Part shown: positions 26,992 through 35,604 of the stretch, piece after piece | Numbering within the stretch: the first letter of the stretch is position 1 | Layout: every line of letters begins with the position of its first letter | From: Bacillus sp. AFS006103 | GTDB taxonomy: Bacteria; Bacillota; Bacilli; Bacillales; Cytobacillaceae | Length of the DNA: 64,000 nt | Reading direction: 5' to 3' | Assembly: GCA_002559145.1 (NCBI GenBank) | Contig: NTXX01000030.1 | Location: 31,571 to 95,570 of the forward strand | Notes under the pieces: generated by a model | Database searches by the model: none | Told to the model about the DNA's origin: nothing | The model's input: only the letters and a program-made list of their open reading frames with translations | Position numbers and translations under genes: made by a program

Positions 26992-28395
26992 CTACTTCAG
27001 CTCCAATTTCTGTCCGGGTTTCGGGAATATTTTTCCTGGATTCATAATATTATTAGGATCCCATACTGCTTTGATCCTTTTCATCATGTCCAAACCTGCT
27101 TTACCCAACTCCATCTCCATAAACGGGGCCTTCATATGGCCAATTCCATGCTCCCCTGAAAGGGTTCCCCCAAGCTCAACTGCTGTGGTAAAAATTTCGG
27201 TTACAGCTTTTTCTACCCTTGACATTTCTTCTACATCATTTTTATCACAAATAATATTAGGATGGAGATTTCCATCACCAATATGACCAAATACAACAAG
27301 GTTTACCTTATACTTTTCCTTTATCTGCTGAAGTCTTTCACACATTTCCGGAATTTTACTTCTTGGTACGGTTGCATCCTCAGAAATCTTCGTTGGCTTT
27401 ATTCTTACAATTGCCGGTGAAACAAGCTTCCTAGCCTTCCAAATCTCTTCTTTTTCCAAATCATCCTTCGGAATTTTTACATTACTTGCCCCCGTAGTGA
27501 AACATAGCAGTTCCGCTTTTGCTATTTCTTCTTTAATAGCTAATGGATGTCCGTCTAGCTCCAGTAAAATAATCGCCTCTGCTTCCGTTGGCAGTCCCAT
27601 TGGGTGATAGTTTTCTACAGCAATAATGGATGCACGATCCATCAATTCCATCTTTGAAGGCAAAATTCCGGAGGTGAGGATCTTTGTTATTGCACGACCC
27701 GCATCAACAAGATTTGAGAATACAGCCATTAAGGTAGCAGTGGCCGGGGGCTTCGGAAGTAGACGAAGGACGGCGTTCGTTATAATTCCTAAAGTCCCCT
27801 CAGAACCAACAATTAGCTTTGTAAGATCATATCCTGTTACGTTCTTTACTGTTCTTCCACCTGTTTGAATAATTTCTCCCTCTGGAGTTATAACCTCCAG
27901 ACCTATAACATAATCTTTTGTAACACCATACTTTAGTCCTCGCGGACCACCGGCATTCTCCGCCAGATTTCCTCCTATTGTTGATACATTTGAACTACTG
28001 GGATCTGGGGGATAAATGAGCCCCTTTTCTTCAGCTGCCTTATGTATTGCCGATGTTAATACTCCAACAGAAACAACAGCTACCAGGTCCTCCTCGTAAA
28101 TTTCAAGCACATCATCCATCACGGACAGATCAAGTACCACTCCTCCATGGACAGGGAGTGGACCCCCACTCAAAGATGTCGATTGGCCTCTCGGGTAAAC
28201 TGGGATCCCCTCACGATTCGCCAACTTCACGATCTTTGCCAGTTCCTCAACACTTTTGGTTTGAACAACGGCATCAGGAAGGTATGTTCCAAAAGAAGCA
28301 TCAAAAGAATAACTATAGCGATCACTTTCATCTATTAAGACTCTTCCTGTTTGGACAATCTCCTTCAATTCAGCAATATGATCATTCGTAAGCAT
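26992..28395 (-). CDS. glcD: Glycolate/2-hydroxyacid oxidase FAD-binding subunit
   Basis: A flavoprotein of 467 residues. FAD-binding type 4 (PCMH) domain with VYPRGQSTSLSGGPLPVHGG (about 73-92) and STIGGNLAENAGGPRGLKYG, and a C-terminal FAD-oxidase cap with VFGHIGDGNLHPNI and GGTLSGEHGIGHMKA. It oxidises glycolate, D-lactate or a related 2-hydroxyacid. ATG 28401 is also in frame, but GAGGGG is spaced seven bases from ATG 28395. It lies 45 bases downstream of the FadR-type regulator gene in the same unit. Confidence 0.93.
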   Translation of the reverse strand: MLTNDHIAELKEIVQTGRVLIDESDRYSYSFDASFGTYLPDAVVQTKSVEELAKIVKLANREGIPVYPRGQSTSLSGGPLPVHGGVVLDLSVMDDVLEIYEEDLVAVVSVGVLTSAIHKAAEEKGLIYPPDPSSSNVSTIGGNLAENAGGPRGLKYGVTKDYVIGLEVITPEGEIIQTGGRTVKNVTGYDLTKLIVGSEGTLGIITNAVLRLLPKPPATATLMAVFSNLVDAGRAITKILTSGILPSKMELMDRASIIAVENYHPMGLPTEAEAIILLELDGHPLAIKEEIAKAELLCFTTGASNVKIPKDDLEKEEIWKARKLVSPAIVRIKPTKISEDATVPRSKIPEMCERLQQIKEKYKVNLVVFGHIGDGNLHPNIICDKNDVEEMSRVEKAVTEIFTTAVELGGTLSGEHGIGHMKAPFMEMELGKAGLDMMKRIKAVWDPNNIMNPGKIFPKPGQKLELK

Positions 28396-28440
28396 TTTCA
28401 TTCCCCTCTATTCCTCCCCTTTTATTTCTGCCAATTTTTA

Positions 28441-29148
28441 TTAAATAACAAAGTCTTTTATAAAAAGCCCAAGCTTTTTCTCTGCATTTCGTAGATGGAT
28501 AATACACTGAATTCTTGCCAGTTCCGGTTCTTCGAGTTCAATAGCTTCCAAAATCCCTTGGTGTTCTCTGAATACACTTATTCTTTTATTTTCTAATTGA
28601 CTATTTGGCTGGAGGGTAATTTTCAGGGTATTTTCATAAAGAGCTGACAGATTGTCAAAAACCTGAATCATAATAGGGTTATTTGTTGCCCGGACAACCG
28701 ATCTATGAAAATCAATGTCTGCAAATATCCCGCTTTTCCCTTCCTTTACTGACTCTTTTTCAAGCTGTTGTAAAATGGATTTCATTTCCTCTATCTGTTC
28801 CGGTAATCTTCTTGTCGCAGCAAGATAAGCAGCCTCTGGTTCCAATGCTTTCCTCAACTCAAATAAATATTTAATATTTTCAATGTCTTTGTTTTCGATT
28901 GTAATTCCTTGAAGAAAGGTTTTACTTGGAATATCTGCGACGTAACTACCCCCGCCTTGCTTAGAAATAATGACCCCTGTTGCACGCAGAACACTCAGGG
29001 CCTCTCTGATTGGTAGTCTGCTTACACCAAATTGTTCAGCCAGTTCCATTTCCGTTGGCAGTTTTTCTCCGGCTTTATATTTTCCGTCTGCAATTAATTT
29101 TAATAGTTCTTTTGAAACCACTTGAAAAATCTTTTCTTTTTTTGTCAT
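28441..29148 (-). CDS. FadR-type GntR-family transcriptional regulator
   Basis: A 235-residue regulator. GntR winged helix (KYKAGEKLPTEMELAEQFGV then SRLPIREALSVLRATGVI) and a C-terminal all-helical FCD domain (about 90-220) with the metal-binding pattern AxxDxxFHRSVVRATNN. Regulators of this subclass (GlcC, LldR, PdhR) bind organic acids. It heads the glcD-glcF-FAH unit and is divergent from an MFS carrier. Two palindromes of the type TTTGT-n3-ACAAA lie between them and are its likely operators, giving control of both units and of itself. Confidence 0.9.
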   Translation of the reverse strand: MTKKEKIFQVVSKELLKLIADGKYKAGEKLPTEMELAEQFGVSRLPIREALSVLRATGVIISKQGGGSYVADIPSKTFLQGITIENKDIENIKYLFELRKALEPEAAYLAATRRLPEQIEEMKSILQQLEKESVKEGKSGIFADIDFHRSVVRATNNPIMIQVFDNLSALYENTLKITLQPNSQLENKRISVFREHQGILEAIELEEPELARIQCIIHLRNAEKKLGLFIKDFVI

Positions 29149-29207
29149 GTCATTCTACCTTTCCATCACGGAACTAAACATCATCCATTCAGTTGTGTCT
29201 ATTATAT

Positions 29208-29226
29208 AAATTTGTTATACAAATTT
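29208..29226. promoter_or_regulatory. Putative operator 1 for the FadR-type regulator
   Basis: AAATTTGTTATACAAATTT is a near-perfect palindrome 60 bases upstream of the regulator start. It shares TTTGT(A/T)ATACAAA with the second site at 29336-29350. Confidence 0.7.
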
Positions 29227-29282
29227 CTAGAGGTAAATTAAAATTTTTTAAAAATTTTGATTTATTTTATTTACAATGCGGT

Positions 29283-29296
29283 TGTAAGCGCTTTAT
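29283..29296. promoter_or_regulatory. cre-like site in the glc/MFS divergent region
   Basis: TGTAAGCGCTTTAT matches 12 of 14 positions of TGWAANCGNTNWCA and lies between the two palindromic operators, suggesting catabolite control of glycolate use. Confidence 0.45.
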
Positions 29297-29335
29297 AATA
29301 AAAACAACGAAATAATATAAGTTTTTTCAACACCT

Positions 29336-29350
29336 ATTTGTAATACAAAT
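29336..29350. promoter_or_regulatory. Putative operator 2 for the FadR-type regulator
   Basis: ATTTGTAATACAAAT is a perfect 15-base palindrome (odd centre), about 180 bases before the MFS start. The repeated occurrence on both sides of the divergent promoter region supports a real operator. The rest of 29149-29528 is AT-rich without a gene. Confidence 0.72.
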
Positions 29351-29528
29351 TTCATTTAAGCTTTTTTATTAGTTTTGAAACTATTAGTAAATTGGCGGGC
29401 CCCCATTTACTTTTTTGTTATTTTTGTATTACTTACTTTGAACATCTTACTACTTTAATTCTTTAGTCTCTTTTTTATCAATTAATTTAATTTTTGGTAA
29501 CACAAATTAAAATTGGGGGAATCATCAA

Positions 29529-30869
29529 ATGAACAAAAGGAAAATGGAAGTTTTTGATGAGAAACGTACAGTAAATAAAATAACGAAGAGAATTCTACCT
29601 TTTATTTTTTTACTTTATATCGTTTCTTATTTAGATCGTGCAAATGTCGGTTATGCCGCTTTAGACATGAACAAGGAGCTTGGTATAAGCAGTGAAGTGT
29701 TTGGAATCATATCAGGAATTTTCTTTATCGGTTACTTCTTATTTGAAGTACCTAGTAACATTTTATTACAGCGTTTTGGTGCAAGAAAATGGATTGCCAG
29801 GATTCTTGTCACTTGGGGAATTGTTTCAGTTGCCACAGCATTTGCCAATGGAGCAACAAGCCTATATATTATCCGTTTCTTACTTGGTGTTGCGGAAGCG
29901 GGATTTTTCCCGGGGATCATCCTTTATCTTAATGGATGGTTTAGAAGTAAAGAACTTGCAAGAGCCATTGCAATGTTTATGACGGCTATTCCTGCCTCCT
30001 TTATTATCGGCGGACCAATTTCCACATGGGTAATGGATAACATAACCTGGTTTGGTATTTCAGGATGGCGCTGGATGTTCATTCTTGAAGGGGCCCCAGC
30101 TGTCATTCTTGGAATTGTAACCTATTTTCATCTAACTGACAAACCTATGGATGCTAAATGGCTTACGGACAAAGAAAAAACATGGATAACTGATGTAATT
30201 CAGAAAGAAAGAGAGGCCGTAAACGGTAAAAAAGATGCTCAACAACAAAATCATAAAAAAGCACTTACGGATAAGAAGGTTTGGCATTTATCTCTCATTT
30301 ATTTTGTATATATTACTGGAAGTCTAGGGGTAGGATATTGGATGCCTCAAATCATTAAAGAGCTTTCCAGTTCTTTGTCTAATACCCAAATTGGCTTTAT
30401 TTCAACCATTCCGTATATTGCAGCCACAATCGCAATGAATTATTGGGCTTTTCGTTCAGACAAGATCCAAGAAAGAAAAATGTCTACTGCGTTGCCATTA
30501 GTTATCGGAGCAATTTTCCTCATTGGAGCGGGATTAACAAAAAACCCTGTTATATCGATGACATTTATTACTCTTTCATTAGCTGGAATGTATTGCTTTA
30601 AAGGTCCATTCTTTGCGTTACCAGCAAAATATTTAAACCCTTCAGTTACTGTTGTAGGAATTGCAGTAATTAACTCCATTGGAAATTTAGGTGGTACCCT
30701 TGGTCCATATGCAATCGGCGCGCTTAAGGAAACCACCGGCTCAACTGGTGCAGGACTTATTTTCCTAAGTGTTATGCTTTTGATTGGTTTTGTCTTAGTA
30801 CTATTTATAAAAGCTGAAAAACGGCATTCAAAAACCATTGATAAAGGATTAATAGAAAAAGTAAATTAA
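29529..30869 (+). CDS. MFS transporter, anion:cation symporter (ACS) family
   Basis: A 446-residue carrier with 12 membrane segments and the ACS signature SYLDRANVGYAALDM after the first helix. ACS members import organic anions such as hexuronates, tartrate, glucarate or phthalate. Divergent from the FadR-type regulator and glcD, so it probably brings in the hydroxyacid that GlcDF oxidises. GGGGGAATC ribosome site. It is followed by a strong terminator shared with the convergent reductase gene. Confidence 0.9.
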   Translation: MNKRKMEVFDEKRTVNKITKRILPFIFLLYIVSYLDRANVGYAALDMNKELGISSEVFGIISGIFFIGYFLFEVPSNILLQRFGARKWIARILVTWGIVSVATAFANGATSLYIIRFLLGVAEAGFFPGIILYLNGWFRSKELARAIAMFMTAIPASFIIGGPISTWVMDNITWFGISGWRWMFILEGAPAVILGIVTYFHLTDKPMDAKWLTDKEKTWITDVIQKEREAVNGKKDAQQQNHKKALTDKKVWHLSLIYFVYITGSLGVGYWMPQIIKELSSSLSNTQIGFISTIPYIAATIAMNYWAFRSDKIQERKMSTALPLVIGAIFLIGAGLTKNPVISMTFITLSLAGMYCFKGPFFALPAKYLNPSVTVVGIAVINSIGNLGGTLGPYAIGALKETTGSTGAGLIFLSVMLLIGFVLVLFIKAEKRHSKTIDKGLIEKVN

Positions 30870-30938
30870 TTTTTAGAAGGGATCATTTGCTTACTTTTTC
30901 CTTTAATAAAAAACTAATAAATAGATTTTAATAATCAA

Positions 30939-30966
30939 AAGCCGCCCCATATATGGGGGCGGCTTC
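30939..30966. terminator. Bidirectional terminator
   Basis: AAGCCGCCCCAT pairs with ATGGGGGCGGCTT (30939-30950, 30953-30965) with a two-base loop. It lies between the convergent MFS and reductase genes. Confidence 0.85.
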
Positions 30967-30995
30967 TTTGGTTGACCCGTACTCATATTTTTAAA

Positions 30996-31886
30996 TTATC
31001 TTGTTACTTCAAGATTTGCTAATTTTTCATAATACTTTAACAGACTGCTATGATCTTCAAGATCATGACCATCTGCCCTTAAGGAATACATCATTTCCAG
31101 AACAGCTGCTGTTAATGGTGTTGGAGCTCCGAATTCATGACTGGTTTCCAGTGCATTTGTTAAATCTTTAATGTGTAAGTTGATGCGGAATCCTGGTTTG
31201 AAGTTACGCTCTAACATCATTGGCGCTTTTGCGTCTAAAACCGTACTTCCTGCTAAACCACCCCGGATTGCTTGGTATACTGACTCTGGGTCTACACCGG
31301 CTTGTTGTGCTAAAACAAACGCTTCAGAAACAGCTGCAATATTTAATGCAACAATCACTTGGTTGGCAAGCTTAGTTACGTTACCGGCACCGACTTCTCC
31401 AACGTGTACCACGGATCCAGCCATTGCCGCTAAAACTTCTTTAACTTGTTCAAAACCTTCTTTGCTGCCGCCAACCATAACAGAAATGGTTCCATCAATT
31501 GCCTTAGGCTCCCCGCCGCTGACAGGAGCATCTAACATTTCTACTCCTTTTTCTATTAATGCCCTATACACTTCTTGAGAAACCACAGGTGCAATGGAGC
31601 TCATATCAACATAAATTAATCCTTCATGTGCGCCTTCAATAATTCCATTTTCCCCCAAAACAACATTTTTAACATTCGGAGAGTTTGGCAGCATAGTAAT
31701 CACGATATCCGATTTCTCAGCAATCACCTTAGGAGTAGATTCTACTTCTGCACCAAGTTCTTTAAGTTCTTTCGCTGCTTCTTTATTATAATCACTCACA
31801 ATCAATTGATATCCGGCTTTGATTAAGTTTTTGCCCATTGGCTTCCCCATGATTCCTAGACCGATAAATCCGATTTTTTTAATCAT
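30996..31886 (-). CDS. 2-hydroxy-3-oxopropionate (tartronate semialdehyde) reductase-like protein
   Basis: A 296-residue beta-hydroxyacid dehydrogenase. Rossmann motif GFIGLGIMGKPMGKNL, substrate segment DAPVSGGEPKAIDGT and the catalytic-lysine segment GNVTKLANQVIVALN (Lys about 172). It fits GarR/GlxR, which reduce tartronate semialdehyde to D-glycerate, a step downstream of glyoxylate; 3-hydroxyisobutyrate dehydrogenase is the alternative. No glyoxylate carboligase lies in the window. It is downstream of a small monooxygenase-like gene and an MFS carrier on the same strand. Confidence 0.85.
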   Translation of the reverse strand: MIKKIGFIGLGIMGKPMGKNLIKAGYQLIVSDYNKEAAKELKELGAEVESTPKVIAEKSDIVITMLPNSPNVKNVVLGENGIIEGAHEGLIYVDMSSIAPVVSQEVYRALIEKGVEMLDAPVSGGEPKAIDGTISVMVGGSKEGFEQVKEVLAAMAGSVVHVGEVGAGNVTKLANQVIVALNIAAVSEAFVLAQQAGVDPESVYQAIRGGLAGSTVLDAKAPMMLERNFKPGFRINLHIKDLTNALETSHEFGAPTPLTAAVLEMMYSLRADGHDLEDHSSLLKYYEKLANLEVTR

Positions 31887-31940
31887 ATATTAACTCCTTC
31901 ATATTTTATCTAATAAACTAGAATCCTCTTGGACCAGCGA

Positions 31941-32231
31941 TTATTGGATTGGAGTATATATTTCTCTTACACGCTTTTCTAGAATCGGAATGATTTTCCC
32001 CTCAATAATTTCTCTAAAGTGAAGTGTTTCTCGATGAGCATCAAAGGCAGCTTGATCTACATATTGTTCATAAAGCAGGAATTGATCTTTATTTTCTGTT
32101 GAACGATTAGCAAAGTAAGCAGTACATCCTTTTTCATATTCATCAACTAAAGGTTCCATCTCTCGGAGATAAGCTTGAACCTCATCACCTTTACCTGGTA
32201 TACAATAATACTTCGCAACTAATATAATCAT
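31941..32231 (-). CDS. ABM-domain (YgiN-like) small monooxygenase family protein
   Basis: A 96-residue antibiotic-biosynthesis-monooxygenase fold protein: MIILVAKYYCIPGKGDEVQA, FLLYEQYVDQAAFDAHRET and HFREIIEGKIIPILEK. Such dimeric ferredoxin-like proteins occur in quinone and aldehyde metabolism and often lack a known reaction. It sits 54 bases before the reductase gene and 157 bases after the second MFS gene, probably one unit. Confidence 0.82.
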   Translation of the reverse strand: MIILVAKYYCIPGKGDEVQAYLREMEPLVDEYEKGCTAYFANRSTENKDQFLLYEQYVDQAAFDAHRETLHFREIIEGKIIPILEKRVREIYTPIQ

Positions 32232-32388
32232 ATTTGATTCCTCCTAATGATTATTAAAAAATTATCTTTCAAAAAGGGGAATGAGACTAACAAGTGATAA
32301 CTAATTTTTAGGGCTTACATTCATTTAAGACTAAGAGTGATAAATGGCTTGAGTATCAAATAAAGTTTTACTTAAATAATTTAATGGA

Positions 32389-33612
32389 TTACTCTGCAAC
32401 TTTTTCTTTAAAATGAATTAGGTTTTGCTTCCTATTAATTTTCAAATAGTCAAGACCGAATAAAGCAATAGATGAAGCAATTAGTGTGGCAATCATGAAT
32501 AAAAATCCATCTGTAAATGAGCCTGTAGTATTTACCAGATAACCAACAACCAACGGTGATATAAAACCACCTATTTGTCCACCAAAATTGGTAAATCCGC
32601 TTAGCGTTCCAAGGAATTCACTTGGAAACAAATCAAGTGCAAGGCCCCAAAATGGTCCATATGCGCCAAATATAAAGAAGGATGCAACAGATAAAAATAC
32701 GATACTGCCGGTAGCTGTTTCTGCGCTGAAGGCAAAAAATAAACCCGCTCCTGCTAATACGTAAATGATGCCGACTAGAGAAGCCCGATGTTTTACCCGA
32801 CTACCCAGCCATCCGAAAAATAACAAACCGACGAATCCTAGTAAATATGGTATTGATGACGCTAAACCTAAATCCTTTAAGTTAATATGCCGACTAGTAT
32901 TCAAATAGACAGGGATCCACCCCAATAGACCCCAAGAGGCAACACTTTTTGTTAAATAAGCAGTAAAGATAAGCCAACTACCTGGATATTTTAGAACATC
33001 CTTCAAAGCAATGTTATCTTTTTTCTTTACTAAACTGACACTAGTTATCTTTTCTTTCTTTTCACTTGGTAAAAGCCAATAGAGCAATATCGCCAATACG
33101 ATTCCAGGGACTGAAAACCAATAGAATAGACTGTGCCATCCTACTTTCCCCATGATCCAAACTGCAATCGGTCCACAAAGAGCTGGACCTAACGGGATCG
33201 CCGTATTATATAGGCTCGAAGCGAAATTTCGGTCCGATCCTTTGAAGTATTTACCAAGCAACTTCCATTGTGACCCAGTTCCTAATGCTTCCCCTGCCCC
33301 AAATAATGCTCGTACAGCGATTAGCATGCCAACCGATGCAACAACTCCGGATAAAGCTGTAAAAATAGACCACCAAATTAAGCCAAAAATCATTGTTGCC
33401 TTTGACCCAAATCGATCTGCCAGCATTCCTCCAGGTATCTGCATAAGCCCATAACCGAATGTAAACGCAGATAAAATAACACCAAAACTTCCTGCGTCCA
33501 TATGAAACTCTTTCATCATAAGGGGTCCTGCTGTAGATACATTTACACGATCCAAGTAAGATACCATGAACGTCAGCCATAACAATAATAAAACAAGCCA
33601 TTTCTTTTTCAC
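32389..33612 (-). CDS. MFS transporter, ACS family (second)
   Basis: A 407-residue 12-helix carrier with SYLDRVNVSTAGPLMM near the N-terminus, the same signature as the carrier at 29.5 kb but clearly a different paralogue. AGGGGGAT ribosome site. It appears to head the unit with the ABM-domain protein and the reductase. Likely substrates are hydroxy- or dicarboxylic acids. The preceding unit ends in a terminator at 33740-33796, so it should have its own promoter in the intervening 130 bases. Confidence 0.88.
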   Translation of the reverse strand: MKKKWLVLLLLWLTFMVSYLDRVNVSTAGPLMMKEFHMDAGSFGVILSAFTFGYGLMQIPGGMLADRFGSKATMIFGLIWWSIFTALSGVVASVGMLIAVRALFGAGEALGTGSQWKLLGKYFKGSDRNFASSLYNTAIPLGPALCGPIAVWIMGKVGWHSLFYWFSVPGIVLAILLYWLLPSEKKEKITSVSLVKKKDNIALKDVLKYPGSWLIFTAYLTKSVASWGLLGWIPVYLNTSRHINLKDLGLASSIPYLLGFVGLLFFGWLGSRVKHRASLVGIIYVLAGAGLFFAFSAETATGSIVFLSVASFFIFGAYGPFWGLALDLFPSEFLGTLSGFTNFGGQIGGFISPLVVGYLVNTTGSFTDGFLFMIATLIASSIALFGLDYLKINRKQNLIHFKEKVAE

Positions 33613-33739
33613 TGATATCCCCCTTTTTTAGATAAGACTTAAATAACCTGTAATCCCTTTCAAATACAAATTTAAAAAAGGCAAAAATCTATAAAAAGCT
33701 GAGCGTTTGGACCTAAACTTTCCTTTTAATGAACAAAAC

Positions 33740-33796
33740 AAGCTCACTTTGCTCACTATGACTCTCAAAGATTAAGGTCAGTGAACAAAGTGAACT
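33740..33796 (-). terminator. Terminator of the sigma-54 catabolic operon
   Basis: An 18-base dyad with mismatches (33740-33757 with 33779-33796; CACTTTG and CAAAGTG cores) is followed on the minus strand by TTGTTTTGTTC. It lies 16 bases after the aldolase-like gene. Confidence 0.7.
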
Positions 33797-33811
33797 TATT
33801 AGAAAGCTATA

Positions 33812-34519
33812 TTAAGGCCGATACACATCATCTATAATTTCGATACCTTTTTTCTCAAGAGTATCATCAACCCAGTTTCTATTAACGGTTCCTGATGCTG
33901 AAGCTGCAGCCTTCGCAGCATCTCCCGCAGAAATGGCAATTGCCTTATCTAGGATTTGAGCTGCATCATTTTTAGGAATGACAATGACCCCATCTTGGTC
34001 TCCAAGAATGATATCTCCAGGGTTAACACTGATACGGCCACATGCAATTGGTACGTTTACTTCACCAGGGCCCTCTTTATAAGGACCGCCAGGAGTTGTT
34101 CCTGTTGCATAGATTGGCATTTCAGACTTGGAAATGACATCAATATCACGGATAGGACCATCAATGACAATTCCTTCGATTTTTTTGTAATCGGAAAGAT
34201 ACTTATACATTATCTCACCCATGATGGACTGGCTTCTATCCCCTTCGTTTGAAACGACAATGACATCGCCTTCCTCAGCCAAATTGAGTGCTTTGTGTAA
34301 AAGAAGGTTATCACCGGGGCGTGACTTTACGGTTAGGGCTACTCCGCACATCTTTTTTGATGGGCTTGACATTAATTTAATATCTGAATGAATGGCACAT
34401 AAACGTCCCATGGCATCAGCAACATTAGCTGCCGGTAATTCACTAAATGCTTTTACTAATTCTTGACTTGGAAGCTCTCTTTTTAAAAATACTCTATTTC
34501 CTACTGGCATATCTAACAT
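33812..34519 (-). CDS. RraA-family protein, 4-hydroxy-4-methyl-2-oxoglutarate aldolase-like
   Basis: A 235-residue RraA-fold protein with the catalytic-site segments GDVIVVSNEGDRSQSIMGE, GIVIDGPIRDIDVI and PGDIILGDQDGVIVIP, as in the class II pyruvate aldolases HMG/CHA aldolase and oxaloacetate decarboxylase. The extra N-terminal 25 residues distinguish it from RNase-E-inhibitor RraA. Last gene of the four-gene sigma-54 operon, 42 bases after the dehydrogenase gene. It probably cleaves or decarboxylates the 2-oxo acid made upstream, releasing pyruvate. Confidence 0.85.
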   Translation of the reverse strand: MLDMPVGNRVFLKRELPSQELVKAFSELPAANVADAMGRLCAIHSDIKLMSSPSKKMCGVALTVKSRPGDNLLLHKALNLAEEGDVIVVSNEGDRSQSIMGEIMYKYLSDYKKIEGIVIDGPIRDIDVISKSEMPIYATGTTPGGPYKEGPGEVNVPIACGRISVNPGDIILGDQDGVIVIPKNDAAQILDKAIAISAGDAAKAAASASGTVNRNWVDDTLEKKGIEIIDDVYRP

Positions 34520-34561
34520 CTCCTATTTATATAGTATTATATCATTATGTTGTAAAACTAT

Positions 34562-35560
34562 TTATTTTGTGACTAACTCATCTTCAAAGGTTTCGGCTGT
34601 GTCCCAATCTATTTTTTTGACTTGCCATGTTGGTTGTTTTCCTTCATATACTTCTTGAATACCCATAGCGGAATGAAGGGATGCTCTATCTGTTGCTTCC
34701 TTCGTAGCTGCACCAATATGTGGAGCTACCACAACGTTGTCTAAGTATAGAATAGGGTTCTTAGGATCAACTGGCTCTTGTTGGAGAACATCCAATCCGG
34801 CACCTGCTATTACTCTATTTTTACATGCTTCATAAAGTTCTTTTTCATTTACAACCATGCCTCTGGCAGCATTAATAAGGAATGCTGTAGGTTTCATCAT
34901 TTCAAATTGCTTCATTCCAATAAATTCTTTTGTGATTTTAGTTGTTGGACAATGGAGGGAAACAAAATCACTTTCCTTGAATATTCTATCTAAATCTCTT
35001 ACTACTTCTACTCCCTCTGGGAATTCTTCTCTTTTCTTATAAGGATCATAAGCTAAAACCTTCATGTTAAAACCATTCATGCATTTTTCAGCTACACGGG
35101 AACCGATATTACCACATCCAATAAGTCCTACCGTTTTACCATCTAATTCACACTTAGGTGTTTTTAGTTTCGCAGTATAATAATCATCAATAAAATCTCT
35201 TTTTACTACTGTAAAATTTCTAGACAAGTAAAGCATATACATCAATGTCACTTCAGCGACAGACATACTATTAGCTACAGGACAGTAAAGTACTTGCACT
35301 CCATGGTCTCGAGCTGCATCCAAGTCAACCGTATCAAATCCCGCTCCGTGTCTTACGATAACCTTTAATTTATCAGCCGCCTCAAACACTTCTCTAGTAA
35401 TCTTTGAAAGACGAACGATCATTGCATCAATACCCTTAATATCTCTAATAATATCTTCTGTTTCCATTCCGCTGCCTGTTATCAGTTCATGTCCTCTGCT
35501 TTCTAGATAATCTCTACCTTCTTGCATGATTGGCTGTGGTAATAAAATTTTATATCCCAT
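34562..35560 (-). CDS. D-isomer-specific 2-hydroxyacid dehydrogenase
   Basis: A 332-residue NAD-dependent dehydrogenase of the phosphoglycerate-dehydrogenase-like family without an ACT domain. NAD motif GLIGCGNIGSRVAEK (about 149-163) and catalytic histidine in APHIGAATKEA, with the conserved arginine in INAARG. In this operon it is likely to oxidise a D-2-hydroxyacid to the 2-oxo acid handled by the RraA-like aldolase. The gap of 44 bases to the metallohydrolase gene indicates one transcript. Confidence 0.88.
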   Translation of the reverse strand: MGYKILLPQPIMQEGRDYLESRGHELITGSGMETEDIIRDIKGIDAMIVRLSKITREVFEAADKLKVIVRHGAGFDTVDLDAARDHGVQVLYCPVANSMSVAEVTLMYMLYLSRNFTVVKRDFIDDYYTAKLKTPKCELDGKTVGLIGCGNIGSRVAEKCMNGFNMKVLAYDPYKKREEFPEGVEVVRDLDRIFKESDFVSLHCPTTKITKEFIGMKQFEMMKPTAFLINAARGMVVNEKELYEACKNRVIAGAGLDVLQQEPVDPKNPILYLDNVVVAPHIGAATKEATDRASLHSAMGIQEVYEGKQPTWQVKKIDWDTAETFEDELVTK

Positions 35561-35604
35561 ATTAATCTAATCCTCCTAATAGTTTTCAAATTTATTTTGT
35601 ATGT

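Noticed and set aside
32389-33612. The second MFS gene as part of the sigma-54 operon
   Set aside because: A terminator-like dyad at 33740-33796 and about 200 bases of spacer separate it from the aldolase-like gene.
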